A stretch of DNA of 64,000 nucleotides from Mycobacterium sp. 852002-50816_SCH5313054-b (GTDB taxonomy: Bacteria; Actinomycetota; Actinomycetes; Mycobacteriales; Mycobacteriaceae), in NCBI RefSeq assembly GCF_001667185.1, contig NZ_LZIC01000013.1:1-64000 (forward strand). Direction: 5' to 3'. Position numbers and translations under genes: made by a program. Positions 54,863 to 64,000 of this stretch are shown in pieces. Below the pieces are notes generated by a model. The model saw nothing but the letters and a program-made list of their open reading frames with translations. It ran no database searches and was not told where the DNA came from. Positions within the stretch are counted from its first letter, which is position 1, and each line of letters starts with the position of its first letter.

Positions 54863-56466
54863 CTCAGGTCGCCGAGCGCGCCGACGGCGGGCAGCCGGCG
54901 CCCTCGCCGTTGCGCGATCGCCTGTACCGCGGCCTGTTCATCGCGCAGTTCATCTCCAACATCGGGACCTGGATGCAAAGCGTGGCGGCCCAATGGTTCT
55001 TGATCGAGGAGCACGGCAGCGCCGCCATCGTGTCGCTGATCCAGACGGCCAGCCTGGGGCCGACGCTGGTGCTGGGGCTGTTCGCCGGCGTGCTGGCCGA
55101 TCTGTTCGACCGGCGGCGGCTGTTGATCTTCCTGCAGTCCTACGCGGTGGTGGTGGCGCTGGCGCTGGCCGCGCTGACCTACGGCGGTCACCTCACCCCG
55201 ACATCGCTGTTGCTGTTCACCGTTGCCATCGGCTGCGCTTCGGCGCTGACCGCACCGGCCTGGCAGGCGATTCAGCCCGAGGTCGTCCCGCGCGAGCAGA
55301 TACCCGCCGCAGCCACCTTGTCCAGCGTCTCGGCGAACGTGGGCCAGGCGGTGGGACCCGCCATCGGCGGCGTCGCCGTCGCGCTGGCCGGCCCCGCCGC
55401 CGTCTTCGCGATCAACGCGGTCTCGTTCGCCGGGATCATCGTCGTCCTGCGGGGCTGGAAGCGCCCCAAGCAAATCGCGCCGATCGAGCGAGAACGCATC
55501 AGCCAGGCGATCGGCACCGGACTGCAATACGTGGCCCACAGCCCGATCTTTCGCAGAATCCTGTTGCGCGCCAGCCTTTTCCTGTTCCCCGCATCGGCCC
55601 TGTTGGCCCTGTTGCCCGTGGCCGCCGACCACCGATGGCACCTGGGAGCCAGCGGCTACGGTCTGACACTGGGGGCGATCGGGCTTGGCGCGACGATCGC
55701 GGTCGCGGTCGCCACACCGCTGCGCCGGAAGGTGTCGGCCAACGTGCTCCTGGCAGCATGCGCCGCCGTCTATGGTCTCGCGCCGGCGGCGGTCGGGTGG
55801 CTGCCGTTCGCGGCGGCGATGCCCGCGTTGGTGCTGGCGGGGATGTCCTGGCTGATCACCTTGTCGACGTTGAACGCCGCGGCGCAACTGCACTTGCCGC
55901 AATGGGTTCGGGCCCGGGGGTTGTCGGTTTATCTGCTGGTGTTCACGGGTTCTATGGCGATCGGCTCATACTGCTGGGGCGTCATTGCCACGCAGGCGGG
56001 GCTCGAGATCTCGCTGACGTGCTCGGCGGTGCTGCTGGGCGTGGCCGCCCTCAGCGTCGCCGTGCTGCCGTTGCGGGCGGCCACCGGGCTGCTGAGCCGC
56101 GACATTTCCACGTGCTGGACGTCGCCGATGGTCGTGTTCGAGCCGCGCGCCAACGACGGGCCGGTGCTGGTGACCGTGCAATATCGAGTGTCGGCCGAGA
56201 ACCTCAATGGCTTCGTCGAGGCGATGAGCGCGGTCCGGCGATCACGCCTGCGTACCGGTGGCCACAGTTGGCGGTTGTACCGCAGCACCAAGAGTCCCCA
56301 ACTCATGCTGGAGCGGTTCACCGTGGCATCGTGGGCCGAGTTCGAGCGCCAGCACACCGAGCGTTGGTTGAGTTCCGACCATGATGCCGCCGTGAAGGCG
56401 GTCAGCTACACCGTCGACAACGCCCGGGTGCACGATTACTACCTCGCGGTGCGGGTGCAGCACTAA
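54859..56466 (+). CDS. MFS exporter (MFS_3 / EntS-like)
   Basis: Major facilitator protein of about 535 residues. The core of 12 helices starts FIAQFISNIGTWMQSVAAQW and contains the cytoplasmic DLFDRRRLLIF loop typical of this branch, which includes the enterobactin exporter EntS. The last 110 residues form a soluble domain (VLVTVQYRVSAENLNGFVEA, then HSWRLYRST) resembling an antibiotic-biosynthesis-monooxygenase fold, common in this subfamily. ATG 54856 and GTG 54859 are both possible; I chose the GTG because it gives a four-base overlap with a short leader ORF. Between mbtI and mbtA, a role in siderophore or precursor export is attractive but unproven. Confidence 0.88.
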   Translation: MTQVAERADGGQPAPSPLRDRLYRGLFIAQFISNIGTWMQSVAAQWFLIEEHGSAAIVSLIQTASLGPTLVLGLFAGVLADLFDRRRLLIFLQSYAVVVALALAALTYGGHLTPTSLLLFTVAIGCASALTAPAWQAIQPEVVPREQIPAAATLSSVSANVGQAVGPAIGGVAVALAGPAAVFAINAVSFAGIIVVLRGWKRPKQIAPIERERISQAIGTGLQYVAHSPIFRRILLRASLFLFPASALLALLPVAADHRWHLGASGYGLTLGAIGLGATIAVAVATPLRRKVSANVLLAACAAVYGLAPAAVGWLPFAAAMPALVLAGMSWLITLSTLNAAAQLHLPQWVRARGLSVYLLVFTGSMAIGSYCWGVIATQAGLEISLTCSAVLLGVAALSVAVLPLRAATGLLSRDISTCWTSPMVVFEPRANDGPVLVTVQYRVSAENLNGFVEAMSAVRRSRLRTGGHSWRLYRSTKSPQLMLERFTVASWAEFERQHTERWLSSDHDAAVKAVSYTVDNARVHDYYLAVRVQH

Positions 56467-56474
56467 GAATCGCG

Positions 56475-58115
56475 CTAAGTCCCGCCGAAGCGGCGGGCGA
56501 GCGCCTTCTTGTCGACCTTGCCGATCGGCGTGGTGGGTAGCGCCGCCATCGCAACCAGCATGTCGGGCCGGGCATGGGCGGCCACCCCGCGCTCGTCGAG
56601 GTGCGCGTTCAGCTCGGCGAGGGTGACCGGCTTTCCAGCAAAAACGACTGCCGCACAGATCTTTTCGCCAAGATAGCGATCGGGTAGCCCCACCGCTGCC
56701 GCGGATCGGATCGCGGAATGGCTCAGCAGGTGCTCCTCGAGCTCCGCCGCCGCGACGGTTTCACCGCCACGGCAGATGACGTCCTTGACCCGGCCGGTGA
56801 CCACCAGGTAGCCGTCGTCTCGGCGGCGGACCAGATCGCCGCTGCGGTAGAAGCCGTCGGGGTCGAAGCAGCGCTCGTTGTCGCGCTCGGCACGGAAGTA
56901 GCCGTTGATCGTGTACGGTCCGCGCACCAGCAGCTCGCCCTCGTCGCCTGGCGCCACCGGCTCGCCCGCCGCGTCGACGATGCGCAGTTCGTCGGCGGCG
57001 CACAGCGGCCGCCCCTGGGTGTTCTCGAGGAGGTCTGGCGGGTCGTCCGGGCGGGTGTAGTTCAGCAGGCCCTCCGCCATCCCGAACACCTGCTGCAGGC
57101 CCGGCGTCAGCGCGGCGCGCACCAGACGGGCGTCCGCCGGCTCCAGTCGTGCCCCGCCAACCTGCAGCAACCGCAACGATTTTGGCGTCACCGGCTCCCA
57201 GTCGCAGGCCTGCGCCCACAGCTTGGCCAGCGCCGGCACCAGGGCGGTGACCGTGACCCGGTGGCGCGCGATCGCGGCGAACGCGGCCTCCGGGCTGGGA
57301 TCGGCGCCGAACACCGTCGTCGCTCCCACGGCCATGGCCCCCAGCAGACCGGGGCAGGCGAGGGGGAAGTTGTGGCCCGCGGGCAGCACCGCCAGGTAGA
57401 CGTCGTCGGCGCGCAGGCGGCACACCTCGGCGCTGGCTTTCGCGTTGAAGAGGTAGTCCTCGTGGGTGCGGGGAATCAGCTTGGGGATGCCGGTGGTGCC
57501 GCCCGAAACCAGTAGCAGCGCAGGGGTTTCCGGGTCGGCCGGCGGTGCGGGAGACCTTTTGGCGCTTTCCTCGCACAGTTGCGTCCACGGGGTGAATTCC
57601 CCGGGGTCGCCGACGACGACGACGTGCCGCAGCGCGGGGTGATCGTCGACCAGGCCGCGCGCCATCGCCCGATAGTCGAAACCGCTTGCGGTGTCCGGGA
57701 TTATGAGACCCGTCGCGTCGCTGACCGCGGCGAAGTGGGCCAGCTCGGCGCCCCGGTGGCCGGGCAGACACAGCACCGGGACCGCCCCCGCGCGCAGCAA
57801 CCCGAACAGGGCGACCGCGAACGGGCAGCCGTTCGGCAGCTGCAACAGCACCCGGTCGCCCGGCGCGATGCCCAGCCGCCCCAGCCCCGCAGCGACGCGG
57901 GCGGCCCGCTCGTCGAGTTCGGCGTAGCTCAACCCGCCGTCCGACAGCCCGTCGACGACCGCGATGCGGTCGGGCCAGCGGAGTGCCGCGTCGGTCAGGA
58001 CTGTGTCCAGCGCCCGTCCCGCCCAATAGCCCGCCGCCCGGTAGGACGCGGCCCGGTCGGCCGGGAACGGCACGAAGCCCTGCGGGCCCGGACGCCGCGG
58101 CATGTTCGGGGCCAT
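56475..58115 (-). CDS. mbtA: Salicyl-AMP ligase
   Basis: Adenylating enzyme of 546 residues that activates salicylate and loads it onto the aryl-carrier domain of MbtB. The P-loop-like LLLVSGGTTGIPKLIPRTHE, the GYFRAERDNERCFDPDGFYR region and the catalytic lysine of TTPIGKVDKKAL are visible. The ATG at 58115 has AAGGAG five bases upstream. It is divergent from mbtB across 98 bp that contain two IdeR-type boxes, so both should be repressed by iron. Its stop lies eight bases from that of the convergent MFS gene. Confidence 0.96.
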   Translation of the reverse strand: MAPNMPRRPGPQGFVPFPADRAASYRAAGYWAGRALDTVLTDAALRWPDRIAVVDGLSDGGLSYAELDERAARVAAGLGRLGIAPGDRVLLQLPNGCPFAVALFGLLRAGAVPVLCLPGHRGAELAHFAAVSDATGLIIPDTASGFDYRAMARGLVDDHPALRHVVVVGDPGEFTPWTQLCEESAKRSPAPPADPETPALLLVSGGTTGIPKLIPRTHEDYLFNAKASAEVCRLRADDVYLAVLPAGHNFPLACPGLLGAMAVGATTVFGADPSPEAAFAAIARHRVTVTALVPALAKLWAQACDWEPVTPKSLRLLQVGGARLEPADARLVRAALTPGLQQVFGMAEGLLNYTRPDDPPDLLENTQGRPLCAADELRIVDAAGEPVAPGDEGELLVRGPYTINGYFRAERDNERCFDPDGFYRSGDLVRRRDDGYLVVTGRVKDVICRGGETVAAAELEEHLLSHSAIRSAAAVGLPDRYLGEKICAAVVFAGKPVTLAELNAHLDERGVAAHARPDMLVAMAALPTTPIGKVDKKALARRFGGT

Positions 58116-58157
58116 CGGACTCCTTGGTTTGGGGGGTGGTAGCGGCCACGCAGGTAT

Positions 58158-58198
58158 CGAGGATAGGGTAACCAACAACTTAGGGCAGCCTTTGCTAA
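58158..58198. promoter_or_regulatory. Two tandem IdeR boxes between mbtA and mbtB
   Basis: TTAGGGCAGCCTTTGCTAA (58180-58198) has perfect TTAG/CTAA ends and matches the IdeR consensus at about 13 of 19 positions. A second site at 58158-58176, containing ATAGGGTAACC, matches about 13 positions. They are three bases apart, the tandem arrangement known for mbtB promoters in mycobacteria. Together they would control both mbtA and mbtB. Confidence 0.75.
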
Positions 58199-58213
58199 TT
58201 CTGGGAGGATTTC

Positions 58214-61200
58214 GTGGTGCGTGCCCCGGCGTGCTCGGAGGACATCCGCGCGGAGGTGGCCGCGCTGCTCGGCGTCCGCGCCGACGCCATCGACCCAGGC
58301 AGCAACCTGATCGGCCAGGGCCTGGACTCCATCCGGATGATGACGCTGGCCGGTCGCTGGCGCCGGGACGGCGTCGCCGTCGATTTCGCCGCGCTGGCCG
58401 CGGCTCCGACGATCGAGGCGTGGTCCGAGCTGGTCACCGCAGGCGCGCCGACGCCCCCCGCCGAGCTGGCGGTGCCGGTGGTCGACGCGACCGGGCACGC
58501 CGGCGACCCCTTCCCCCTCGCCCCGATGCAGCACGCGATGTGGGTCGGGCGTCAGGACAACCAGCAGCTCGGCGGGGTGGCTGGGCACCTCTACGTGGAG
58601 TTCGACGGCGGCCCGGTCGAGCCGGACCGCCTGCGCGCGGCGGCCACCCGGCTGGCGCAACGTCACCCGATGCTGCGGGTGCGGTTTCTGCCCGACGGCA
58701 CGCAGCGCATCCCGGTGGACGAATGCGGCGACTTCCCCGTCGCGGTGGTCGACCTGCGCGACGACGTAGACGTCGAGCAGCGGCTCGCGGCCCTACGGGA
58801 CGCCAAATCACACCAACAGCTCGACGGCGCGGTGTTCGAACTGACGTTGACGCTGCTGCCCGGCGATCGGTCCCGGTTGCACGTCGATCTGGACATGCAG
58901 GCCGCCGACGCGATGAGCTACCGCACCCTGATGGCCGACCTGGCCGCCCTCTATTCGGGCCGCGACCTCCCCGAATTGCGTTACAGCTATCGGGAATACC
59001 GGCAGGCGATCGCCCGGCAGGAGGCGCAACCGCGGCCGGATCGCGACGCCGACCGGGACTGGTGGGCACAACGCATCCCGCACCTGCCCGACCCGCCGGC
59101 ACCGCCATCGACCGGCGGCCGGGACTCGCGCACCAGCACCAGACGCTGGCACTGGCTGGATCCGGCGACCCGCGATGCGCTGTTCGCCCGCGCCCGGGCC
59201 CGCGGCGTCACCCCGGCGATGGCGCTGGGCGCCGCGTTCGCCGACGCGCTGGCCCGCTGGTCCACCGCGCGATTCCTGCTGAACGTCCCCCTGTTCGGGC
59301 GCCAGGAGCTGCACCCCGACGTCGACCTCGTGGTCGGCGATTTCACCTCGTCGCTGCTGCTCGACATCGACTTGAGCGGGGCCGAGACCCCGGCGGCGCG
59401 CGCGCACGCCATGCAGGACGCCATGCGGACCGCCGCCGCCCATTCCGCCTACCCCGGGCTGTCGGTGCTGCGCGACCTCAGCCGCCAGCGCGGCACCCAG
59501 GTCCTGGCGCCGATGGTCTTCACCAGCGCGCTCGGTCTGGGGGAACTGTTCGGTGCCGACGTCACAACGCAATTCGGCACACCCGCCTGGATCATTTCCC
59601 AGGGTCCCCAGGTGCTGCTCGACGCGCAGGTCACCGAGTTCGACGGCGGCGTGCTGGTGAACTGGGACGTGCGCGACGGGGTCTTTGCGCCGGGCGTCAT
59701 CGACGCCATGTTCGCCCACCACATCGACGAGCTGCTCCGGCTGGCCACCGCCGACGACGCCTGGGACGCGCCCGGCCCCCCGGCGCTGCCGGAGGCGCAG
59801 CGGGCGGTGCGCGAGGCGGCCAACGGCCACACCGCCGAGCCCAGCGGCGAGGCGCTGCACGACGGGTTCTTCCGCCGGGCCGAACGGCAACCCGACGCGC
59901 CCGCGGTCTTCGCGGGCTCGGGCGACCTCACCTATGCGCAACTGCGCGATCAGGCGCTGGCCGTGGCCGCCGCGTTGCGGGCGGCCGGGATCGGCGCCGG
60001 AGACACCGTCGCGGTGATGGGCCCGAAGACCGCCGAACAGGTGCCCGCGCTGCTCGGGATCCTGGCCGCCGGCGGGGTGTACCTGCCGATCGGCGTCGAC
60101 CAGCCACACGACCGGGCGGAGCGCATCCTGAAAACCGGTGGGGTGCGCGCGGCGCTGGTGTGCGGCGGCCGGCCGCTTTCGTTGCCGGTGCCCGCGCTGG
60201 TGATCGCCGACCTGTTGCGCGGCGCACCGTCCGACATCCGGCCCGCTGCAACGGATCCCGATGCGCTCGCCTACGTGCTGTTCACCTCCGGGTCGACGGG
60301 CGAGCCCAAGGGCGTCGAGATGACGCACGACGCCGCGATGAACACGGTCGAATTCGTCACCCGCCACTTCGGGATCGGCGCCGCCGACCGATGCCTGGCG
60401 CTGTCGACGCTGGAATGCGACATGTCGGTGCTGGACGTCTTCGCCACGCTGCGCGCCGGTGGGGCGATCGTGGTGGTCGACGAGGCGCAGCGCCGCGACC
60501 CCGACGCCTGGGCCCGGCTGATCGACGGCCATCGGGTCACCGTGCTGAACTTCCTGCCCGGCTGGCTGGAGATGCTGGTCGAGGTCGGCCATGGGCGGCT
60601 GTCGTCGCTGCGGGTGGTACCCACCGGCGGTGACTGGGTGCGCCCGGGCCTGGCCCGCCGGCTGCGGGCGCAGGCGCCCGGCGTGCGGTTCGCCGGTCTC
60701 GGTGGCGCCACCGAAACGGCAGTCCACGCAACCATTTTCGAAGTCACCGAGGAGCTGCCCGACCACTGGACCGCGGTGCCCTACGGCAAGCCGTTTCCCA
60801 ACATCGCTTGCCGGGTGGTCGGCGACGGGGGCGCGGACTGCCCCGACTGGGTGGCCGGCGAGCTCTGGGTGTCCGGGCGCGGCATCGCCCGCGGGTATCG
60901 TGGGCGCCCCGAGCTGACCGCCCAGCGCTTCGTCGCCCACGATGGCCGGATCTGGTACCGCACCGGCGATCTGGCTCGCTACTGGCGCGACGGCACCCTC
61001 GAGTTCGTCGGCCGCGCCGATCACCGGATCAAGGTCAGCGGGTATCGCGTCGAGCTCGGCGAGATCGAGGCCGCGCTGCGGCGGGTGCCCGGGGTGCGCG
61101 CGGCCGTGGCCGCGCTGGTGCCCGCGCCCGGCGGCGCCGAGGTGCTGGCCGCGCAGGTCTGCCTCGATGGGCTTGCGTCGGACGCCCGGTGGATGCGCGA

Positions 61201-62449
61201 CGGCCTTGCCGATCTGGTTCCCGCCCACATGATTCCGGCGCACATCTCGGTGGTCGGGCGCATCCCCTTCACCGACGGCGGCAAGATCGACCGGCGCGCG
61301 GTCGCCGGGCTGCTGGCCGCGGCGGTGGCCGAGCGGTCGCGCGAGACCTCGGTGCCCTACCGGGCGCCGGCCACCCGTCTGCAACGAGCGCTGTGCCACA
61401 TCGTCGCGGAGCTGCTGAACCGCGACGTCGACGCCGTGGGCGTGCACGACGACTTCTTTTCCCTCGGTGGCGACTCCGTGCTCGCGACCCAGGCCGTCGC
61501 CGGCATCCGGCAGTGGCTCGATTCGCCGAGCCTGATGGTCGCCGACATTTTCGCCGCCCGGACCGTCGCGACCCTGGCCCAGTTGCTCGTCGGGCGGGAA
61601 GCCGACGGCCGGCTGGAGCAGGTCGCCGACGTGTACCTGGAAATCGCGGACATGGCGAGTGTCGACGTGCTGTCCGCGCTTGACGAAATTCCGGCGAAGC
61701 CGACCGCGCCGGCGCCGCGGGAGTTCCAGCCCTGGGTGAAGCGGTTCACCGGTGCCGCCGCGCGCGGCTCGGTGGTCGTGTTCCCGCACGCCGGCGGTGC
61801 GGCCGCGGCCTACCGCTCGCTGGCCAAAGCGTTGTCGGCCAACGGCGTTGATGCCTTCGTGGTGCAGTACCCGCAGCGGGCGGACCGGCGCAATGACCCC
61901 GCGGCGGACAGCATCGGTGCGCTGGCGCGCGAGCTTTTCGAGGCCGGGGACTGGGCTTCGGCGGCTCCGCTGAGCCTGTTCGGGCATTGCATGGGGGCGG
62001 TGGTCGCCTTCGAGTTCGCCCGCGTCGCCGAAAGCAACGGAGTGCCGGTGCGCGCGCTGTGGGCGTCGGCCGGGCAGGCCCCGTCGACGGTCGCCGCGTA
62101 CGGGCCCCTGCCGATTAGCGAAAGGGGCGTGCTGGCCGACATGGTGGATCTCGGCGGCACCGATCCGGCGCTGCTGGAGGATGAGGAATTCGTCGAACTC
62201 CTGGTGACGGCGGTGCAGGCCGACTACCGCGCCTTGAACGCCTACTCCTGCGGTCCGGACGTGCGCATCGGCGCCGACATCCATGCGGTCGGTGGCGACC
62301 GCGACCACCGGATCAGCCGGGGAACCTTGGCCAGCTGGCAAACCCACACATCCGGCCGATTCACGGTGTCGGAATTCGAGGGCGGGCACTTCTACCTCAA
62401 CGATCACCTCGATGCGGTGGCCCGGCTGGTGAGCGCCGATGTCCGATAG
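58214..62449 (+). CDS. mbtB: Mycobactin NRPS MbtB
   Basis: Non-ribosomal peptide synthetase of 1411 residues that joins salicylate to serine (or threonine) and cyclises it to the oxazoline. Domains in order are aryl carrier protein (S39 in GLDSIRMM), condensation-cyclisation domain (DMQAADAMS near 225), adenylation domain (LFTSGSTGEPKGVEM near 690), carrier domain (S1088 in GGDSVLATQ) and thioesterase. The thioesterase nucleophile motif is GHCMG (C1259) instead of GHSMG. GTG 58214 has GGGAGG five bases upstream. The end overlaps mbtC by 11 bp. Confidence 0.96.
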   Translation: MVRAPACSEDIRAEVAALLGVRADAIDPGSNLIGQGLDSIRMMTLAGRWRRDGVAVDFAALAAAPTIEAWSELVTAGAPTPPAELAVPVVDATGHAGDPFPLAPMQHAMWVGRQDNQQLGGVAGHLYVEFDGGPVEPDRLRAAATRLAQRHPMLRVRFLPDGTQRIPVDECGDFPVAVVDLRDDVDVEQRLAALRDAKSHQQLDGAVFELTLTLLPGDRSRLHVDLDMQAADAMSYRTLMADLAALYSGRDLPELRYSYREYRQAIARQEAQPRPDRDADRDWWAQRIPHLPDPPAPPSTGGRDSRTSTRRWHWLDPATRDALFARARARGVTPAMALGAAFADALARWSTARFLLNVPLFGRQELHPDVDLVVGDFTSSLLLDIDLSGAETPAARAHAMQDAMRTAAAHSAYPGLSVLRDLSRQRGTQVLAPMVFTSALGLGELFGADVTTQFGTPAWIISQGPQVLLDAQVTEFDGGVLVNWDVRDGVFAPGVIDAMFAHHIDELLRLATADDAWDAPGPPALPEAQRAVREAANGHTAEPSGEALHDGFFRRAERQPDAPAVFAGSGDLTYAQLRDQALAVAAALRAAGIGAGDTVAVMGPKTAEQVPALLGILAAGGVYLPIGVDQPHDRAERILKTGGVRAALVCGGRPLSLPVPALVIADLLRGAPSDIRPAATDPDALAYVLFTSGSTGEPKGVEMTHDAAMNTVEFVTRHFGIGAADRCLALSTLECDMSVLDVFATLRAGGAIVVVDEAQRRDPDAWARLIDGHRVTVLNFLPGWLEMLVEVGHGRLSSLRVVPTGGDWVRPGLARRLRAQAPGVRFAGLGGATETAVHATIFEVTEELPDHWTAVPYGKPFPNIACRVVGDGGADCPDWVAGELWVSGRGIARGYRGRPELTAQRFVAHDGRIWYRTGDLARYWRDGTLEFVGRADHRIKVSGYRVELGEIEAALRRVPGVRAAVAALVPAPGGAEVLAAQVCLDGLASDARWMRDGLADLVPAHMIPAHISVVGRIPFTDGGKIDRRAVAGLLAAAVAERSRETSVPYRAPATRLQRALCHIVAELLNRDVDAVGVHDDFFSLGGDSVLATQAVAGIRQWLDSPSLMVADIFAARTVATLAQLLVGREADGRLEQVADVYLEIADMASVDVLSALDEIPAKPTAPAPREFQPWVKRFTGAAARGSVVVFPHAGGAAAAYRSLAKALSANGVDAFVVQYPQRADRRNDPAADSIGALARELFEAGDWASAAPLSLFGHCMGAVVAFEFARVAESNGVPVRALWASAGQAPSTVAAYGPLPISERGVLADMVDLGGTDPALLEDEEFVELLVTAVQADYRALNAYSCGPDVRIGADIHAVGGDRDHRISRGTLASWQTHTSGRFTVSEFEGGHFYLNDHLDAVARLVSADVR

Positions 62450-63752
62450 CGACCCGGTCGTCATCGTCGGGTTGGCCTTCGAGGCGCCCGGTGGGATCGA
62501 AACCCCGGACGACTTCTGGGCGCTGCTCTCCGAGCAGCGGGAGGCCCTGGGACCGTTCCCCACCGATCGGGGCTGGGCGCTGCGCGAGCTGTTTGACGGG
62601 TCGCGGCGGGACGGGTTCAAGCCCATCCGCAACCTCGGTGGATTCCTGTCCGGCGCAACGGCCTTCGATCCGGAGTTCTTCGGCATCTCCCGGCGCGAAG
62701 CGACCGCCATGGACCCCCAGCAGCGGGTCGGCCTGCGGGTGGCGTGGCGCAGCGTGGAGAACAGCGGGATCAACCCCGACGACCTGGCCGGTCACGACGT
62801 GGGCTGCTACGTCGGCGCCTCCACGCTCGAGTACGGCCCTCCGCTCTCCGAATTCTCCCATCACAGCGGGCATTTGATCACCGGGACGTCGCTGGGCGTC
62901 ATCTCGGGGCGCATCGCCTACACACTGGACCTGGCGGGTCCGGCGCTGACGATCGACACCGCGTGCTCGTCGGCGCTGGCGGCGTTCCATACCGCGGTGC
63001 AGGCTATCCGGGCCGGCGACTGCGACCTCGCGATCGCCGGCGCCGTGTGCGTGATGGGCAGCCCTGGCTATTTCGTTGAGTTCTCGAAGAAGCACGCGCT
63101 GTCCGACGACGGCCGCTGCCGGCCCTACAGCGCGCTCGCCAGCGGCACCGTCTGGGCCGAGGGTGCGGCCATGTTCGTGCTGCAGCGCCGGTCCAGGGCG
63201 GTGGCCGACGGGCGTCGCATCCTCGCCGAAGTGCGTGCCAGCTGCCTGAACTCGGACGGGCGCAGCGCCGGGCTGATGGCCCCCAGCGGCGACGCGCAGC
63301 TGCGGCTGTTCCGGCGCGCCCTTGCGCAGGCCGGTATCGAGCCCGTCGACGTCGGGATGATCGAGGGCCATGCCACCGGAACCCGGCTCGGCGACCGGAC
63401 GGAGCTGTTGTCGATGGCGGCCAGTTACGGCACCGCGCCACCCGGACGCGGACCGCTCCTGGGATCGGTCAAGTCCAACATCGGGCACGCGCAGGCCGCG
63501 GCGGGGGCGTTGGGCCTGGCCAAGGTGATCCTGTCCGCCGAACACGCCGCGGTGCCGCCCACCCTGCACGTCGACGAGCCCAGCCGCGAAATAGATTGGG
63601 AGAGCCAGGGTTTGCGGTTGGCGGACAAGCTGACGCCCTGGCAGGCCGTCGATGGCTGGCGCACCGCGGCGGTGTCCGCGTTCGGGATGAGCGGCACGAA
63701 CACCCATCTGATCGTCTCGATGCCCGACGCCGACGGGCGCGGGGTCGCCTGA
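62439..63752 (+). CDS. mbtC: Mycobactin polyketide synthase MbtC (ketosynthase)
   Basis: Stand-alone ketosynthase of 437 residues. The triad is C176 (DTACSSAL), H311 (EGHATGTRLGD) and H350 (KSNIGHAQAAAG). It lacks AT and ACP domains, which are supplied by MbtD; together they add the malonyl unit in the mycobactin backbone. The ATG overlaps the mbtB end by 11 bp, and its stop overlaps mbtD (TGATG). Confidence 0.95.
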   Translation: MSDSDPVVIVGLAFEAPGGIETPDDFWALLSEQREALGPFPTDRGWALRELFDGSRRDGFKPIRNLGGFLSGATAFDPEFFGISRREATAMDPQQRVGLRVAWRSVENSGINPDDLAGHDVGCYVGASTLEYGPPLSEFSHHSGHLITGTSLGVISGRIAYTLDLAGPALTIDTACSSALAAFHTAVQAIRAGDCDLAIAGAVCVMGSPGYFVEFSKKHALSDDGRCRPYSALASGTVWAEGAAMFVLQRRSRAVADGRRILAEVRASCLNSDGRSAGLMAPSGDAQLRLFRRALAQAGIEPVDVGMIEGHATGTRLGDRTELLSMAASYGTAPPGRGPLLGSVKSNIGHAQAAAGALGLAKVILSAEHAAVPPTLHVDEPSREIDWESQGLRLADKLTPWQAVDGWRTAAVSAFGMSGTNTHLIVSMPDADGRGVA

Positions 63753-64000
63753 TGGCCGCCAGACGCCTGCCCGACGGGCGGATCCCGGTACTGCTCAGCG
63801 CCCACGCCGACGAACTCGTCCCCACGGACGCCCGGGCGATCGCCGACTATCTCGACCGCTTTCCGGAAACGACTGTGGCGCAGGTGGCCCGGCGGCTGCG
63901 CTCAACCCGACGGGTCCGCACGTTCCGCGCGGTGATCCGCGCCGCGCACCGGGCCGAGTTCGTCGAGGGGCTACGCGCGCTGGCCGACGAGCGGGAGCAT
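63752..64000 (+). CDS. mbtD: Mycobactin polyketide synthase MbtD, N-terminal part
   Basis: The first 83 codons are present; the gene runs off the right edge. The start ATG overlaps the mbtC stop. The visible part (GRIPVLLSAHADELVPTDAR and AQVARRLRSTRRVRTFRAVI) is the linker region that precedes the acyltransferase domain in PKS proteins that follow a separate KS. Complete MbtD carries AT, KR and ACP domains. Confidence 0.85.
   Translation, partial: MAARRLPDGRIPVLLSAHADELVPTDARAIADYLDRFPETTVAQVARRLRSTRRVRTFRAVIRAAHRAEFVEGLRALADEREH

Noticed and set aside
54856..56466. MFS-monooxygenase fusion as a novel architecture
   Set aside because: The soluble C-terminal domain is common in this MFS subfamily, so it is not unusual.

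Overview
The window is GC-rich actinobacterial DNA from a slow-growing Mycobacterium, most like the M. avium complex; the species cannot be fixed by eye. The evidence is the gene content (MmpL, PapA, mycobactin genes, LppR-type lipoproteins, DesA-type desaturase), the frequent GTG/TTG starts and leaderless starts, and a gene order from comEA to mbtD that follows the M. tuberculosis order Rv2415c to Rv2381c as I remember it. The left end looks like a true contig end: the first 15 bases resemble a Tn5/Nextera mosaic-end remnant and cut mmpL inside a conserved motif.

Layout. (1) 1-15759: a lipid locus with mmpL and papA on the minus strand, divergent from an 11.2 kb bimodular PKS. Both AT domains look malonyl-specific. 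The order pks-papA-mmpL and an unbranched product fit a trehalose-polyphleate-like locus. (2) 15715-18415: a small FMN/F420 split-barrel protein and two acyl-CoA dehydrogenase subunits. (3) 18572-22282: comEA-comEC-holA and convergent rpsT. (4) 22429-25921: a tightly coupled ATP-grasp / alpha-E / transglutaminase operon of unknown product. (5) 25954-34872: housekeeping and small genes (beta-lactamase fold, CBS, PemK-like, lepA, two tandem lipoproteins, GH15 trehalase, two small membrane proteins). (6) 34897-45391: sulfur assimilation, with subI-cysT-cysW-cysA on the plus strand and sirA-cysH-chelatase on the minus strand, separated by ggtB and a SnoaL/TetR pair. (7) 45596-50261: hemN and a pair of putative bicarbonate/anion transporters (SulP, SbtA-like). 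(8) 50585-64000: the mycobactin region (mbtI, mbtA, mbtB, mbtC, start of mbtD) with IdeR-type boxes. It carries an unusual three-gene insert between mbtI and mbtA: a DesA1-like desaturase, a berberine-bridge-type flavoprotein and an MFS exporter.

The most interesting signals are regulatory. Both sulfur operons are preceded by tiny cysteine-rich ORFs with leaderless-type starts. Upstream of sirA, the codons just before the cysteine run are complementary over 15 nt (one mismatch) to the sequence next to the sirA ribosome binding site. Upstream of subI, the ribosome binding site lies in a predicted two-part hairpin. Together they outline cysteine-responsive attenuators with a visible pairing mechanism.

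No tRNA, rRNA, CRISPR array or intact insertion sequence was seen.
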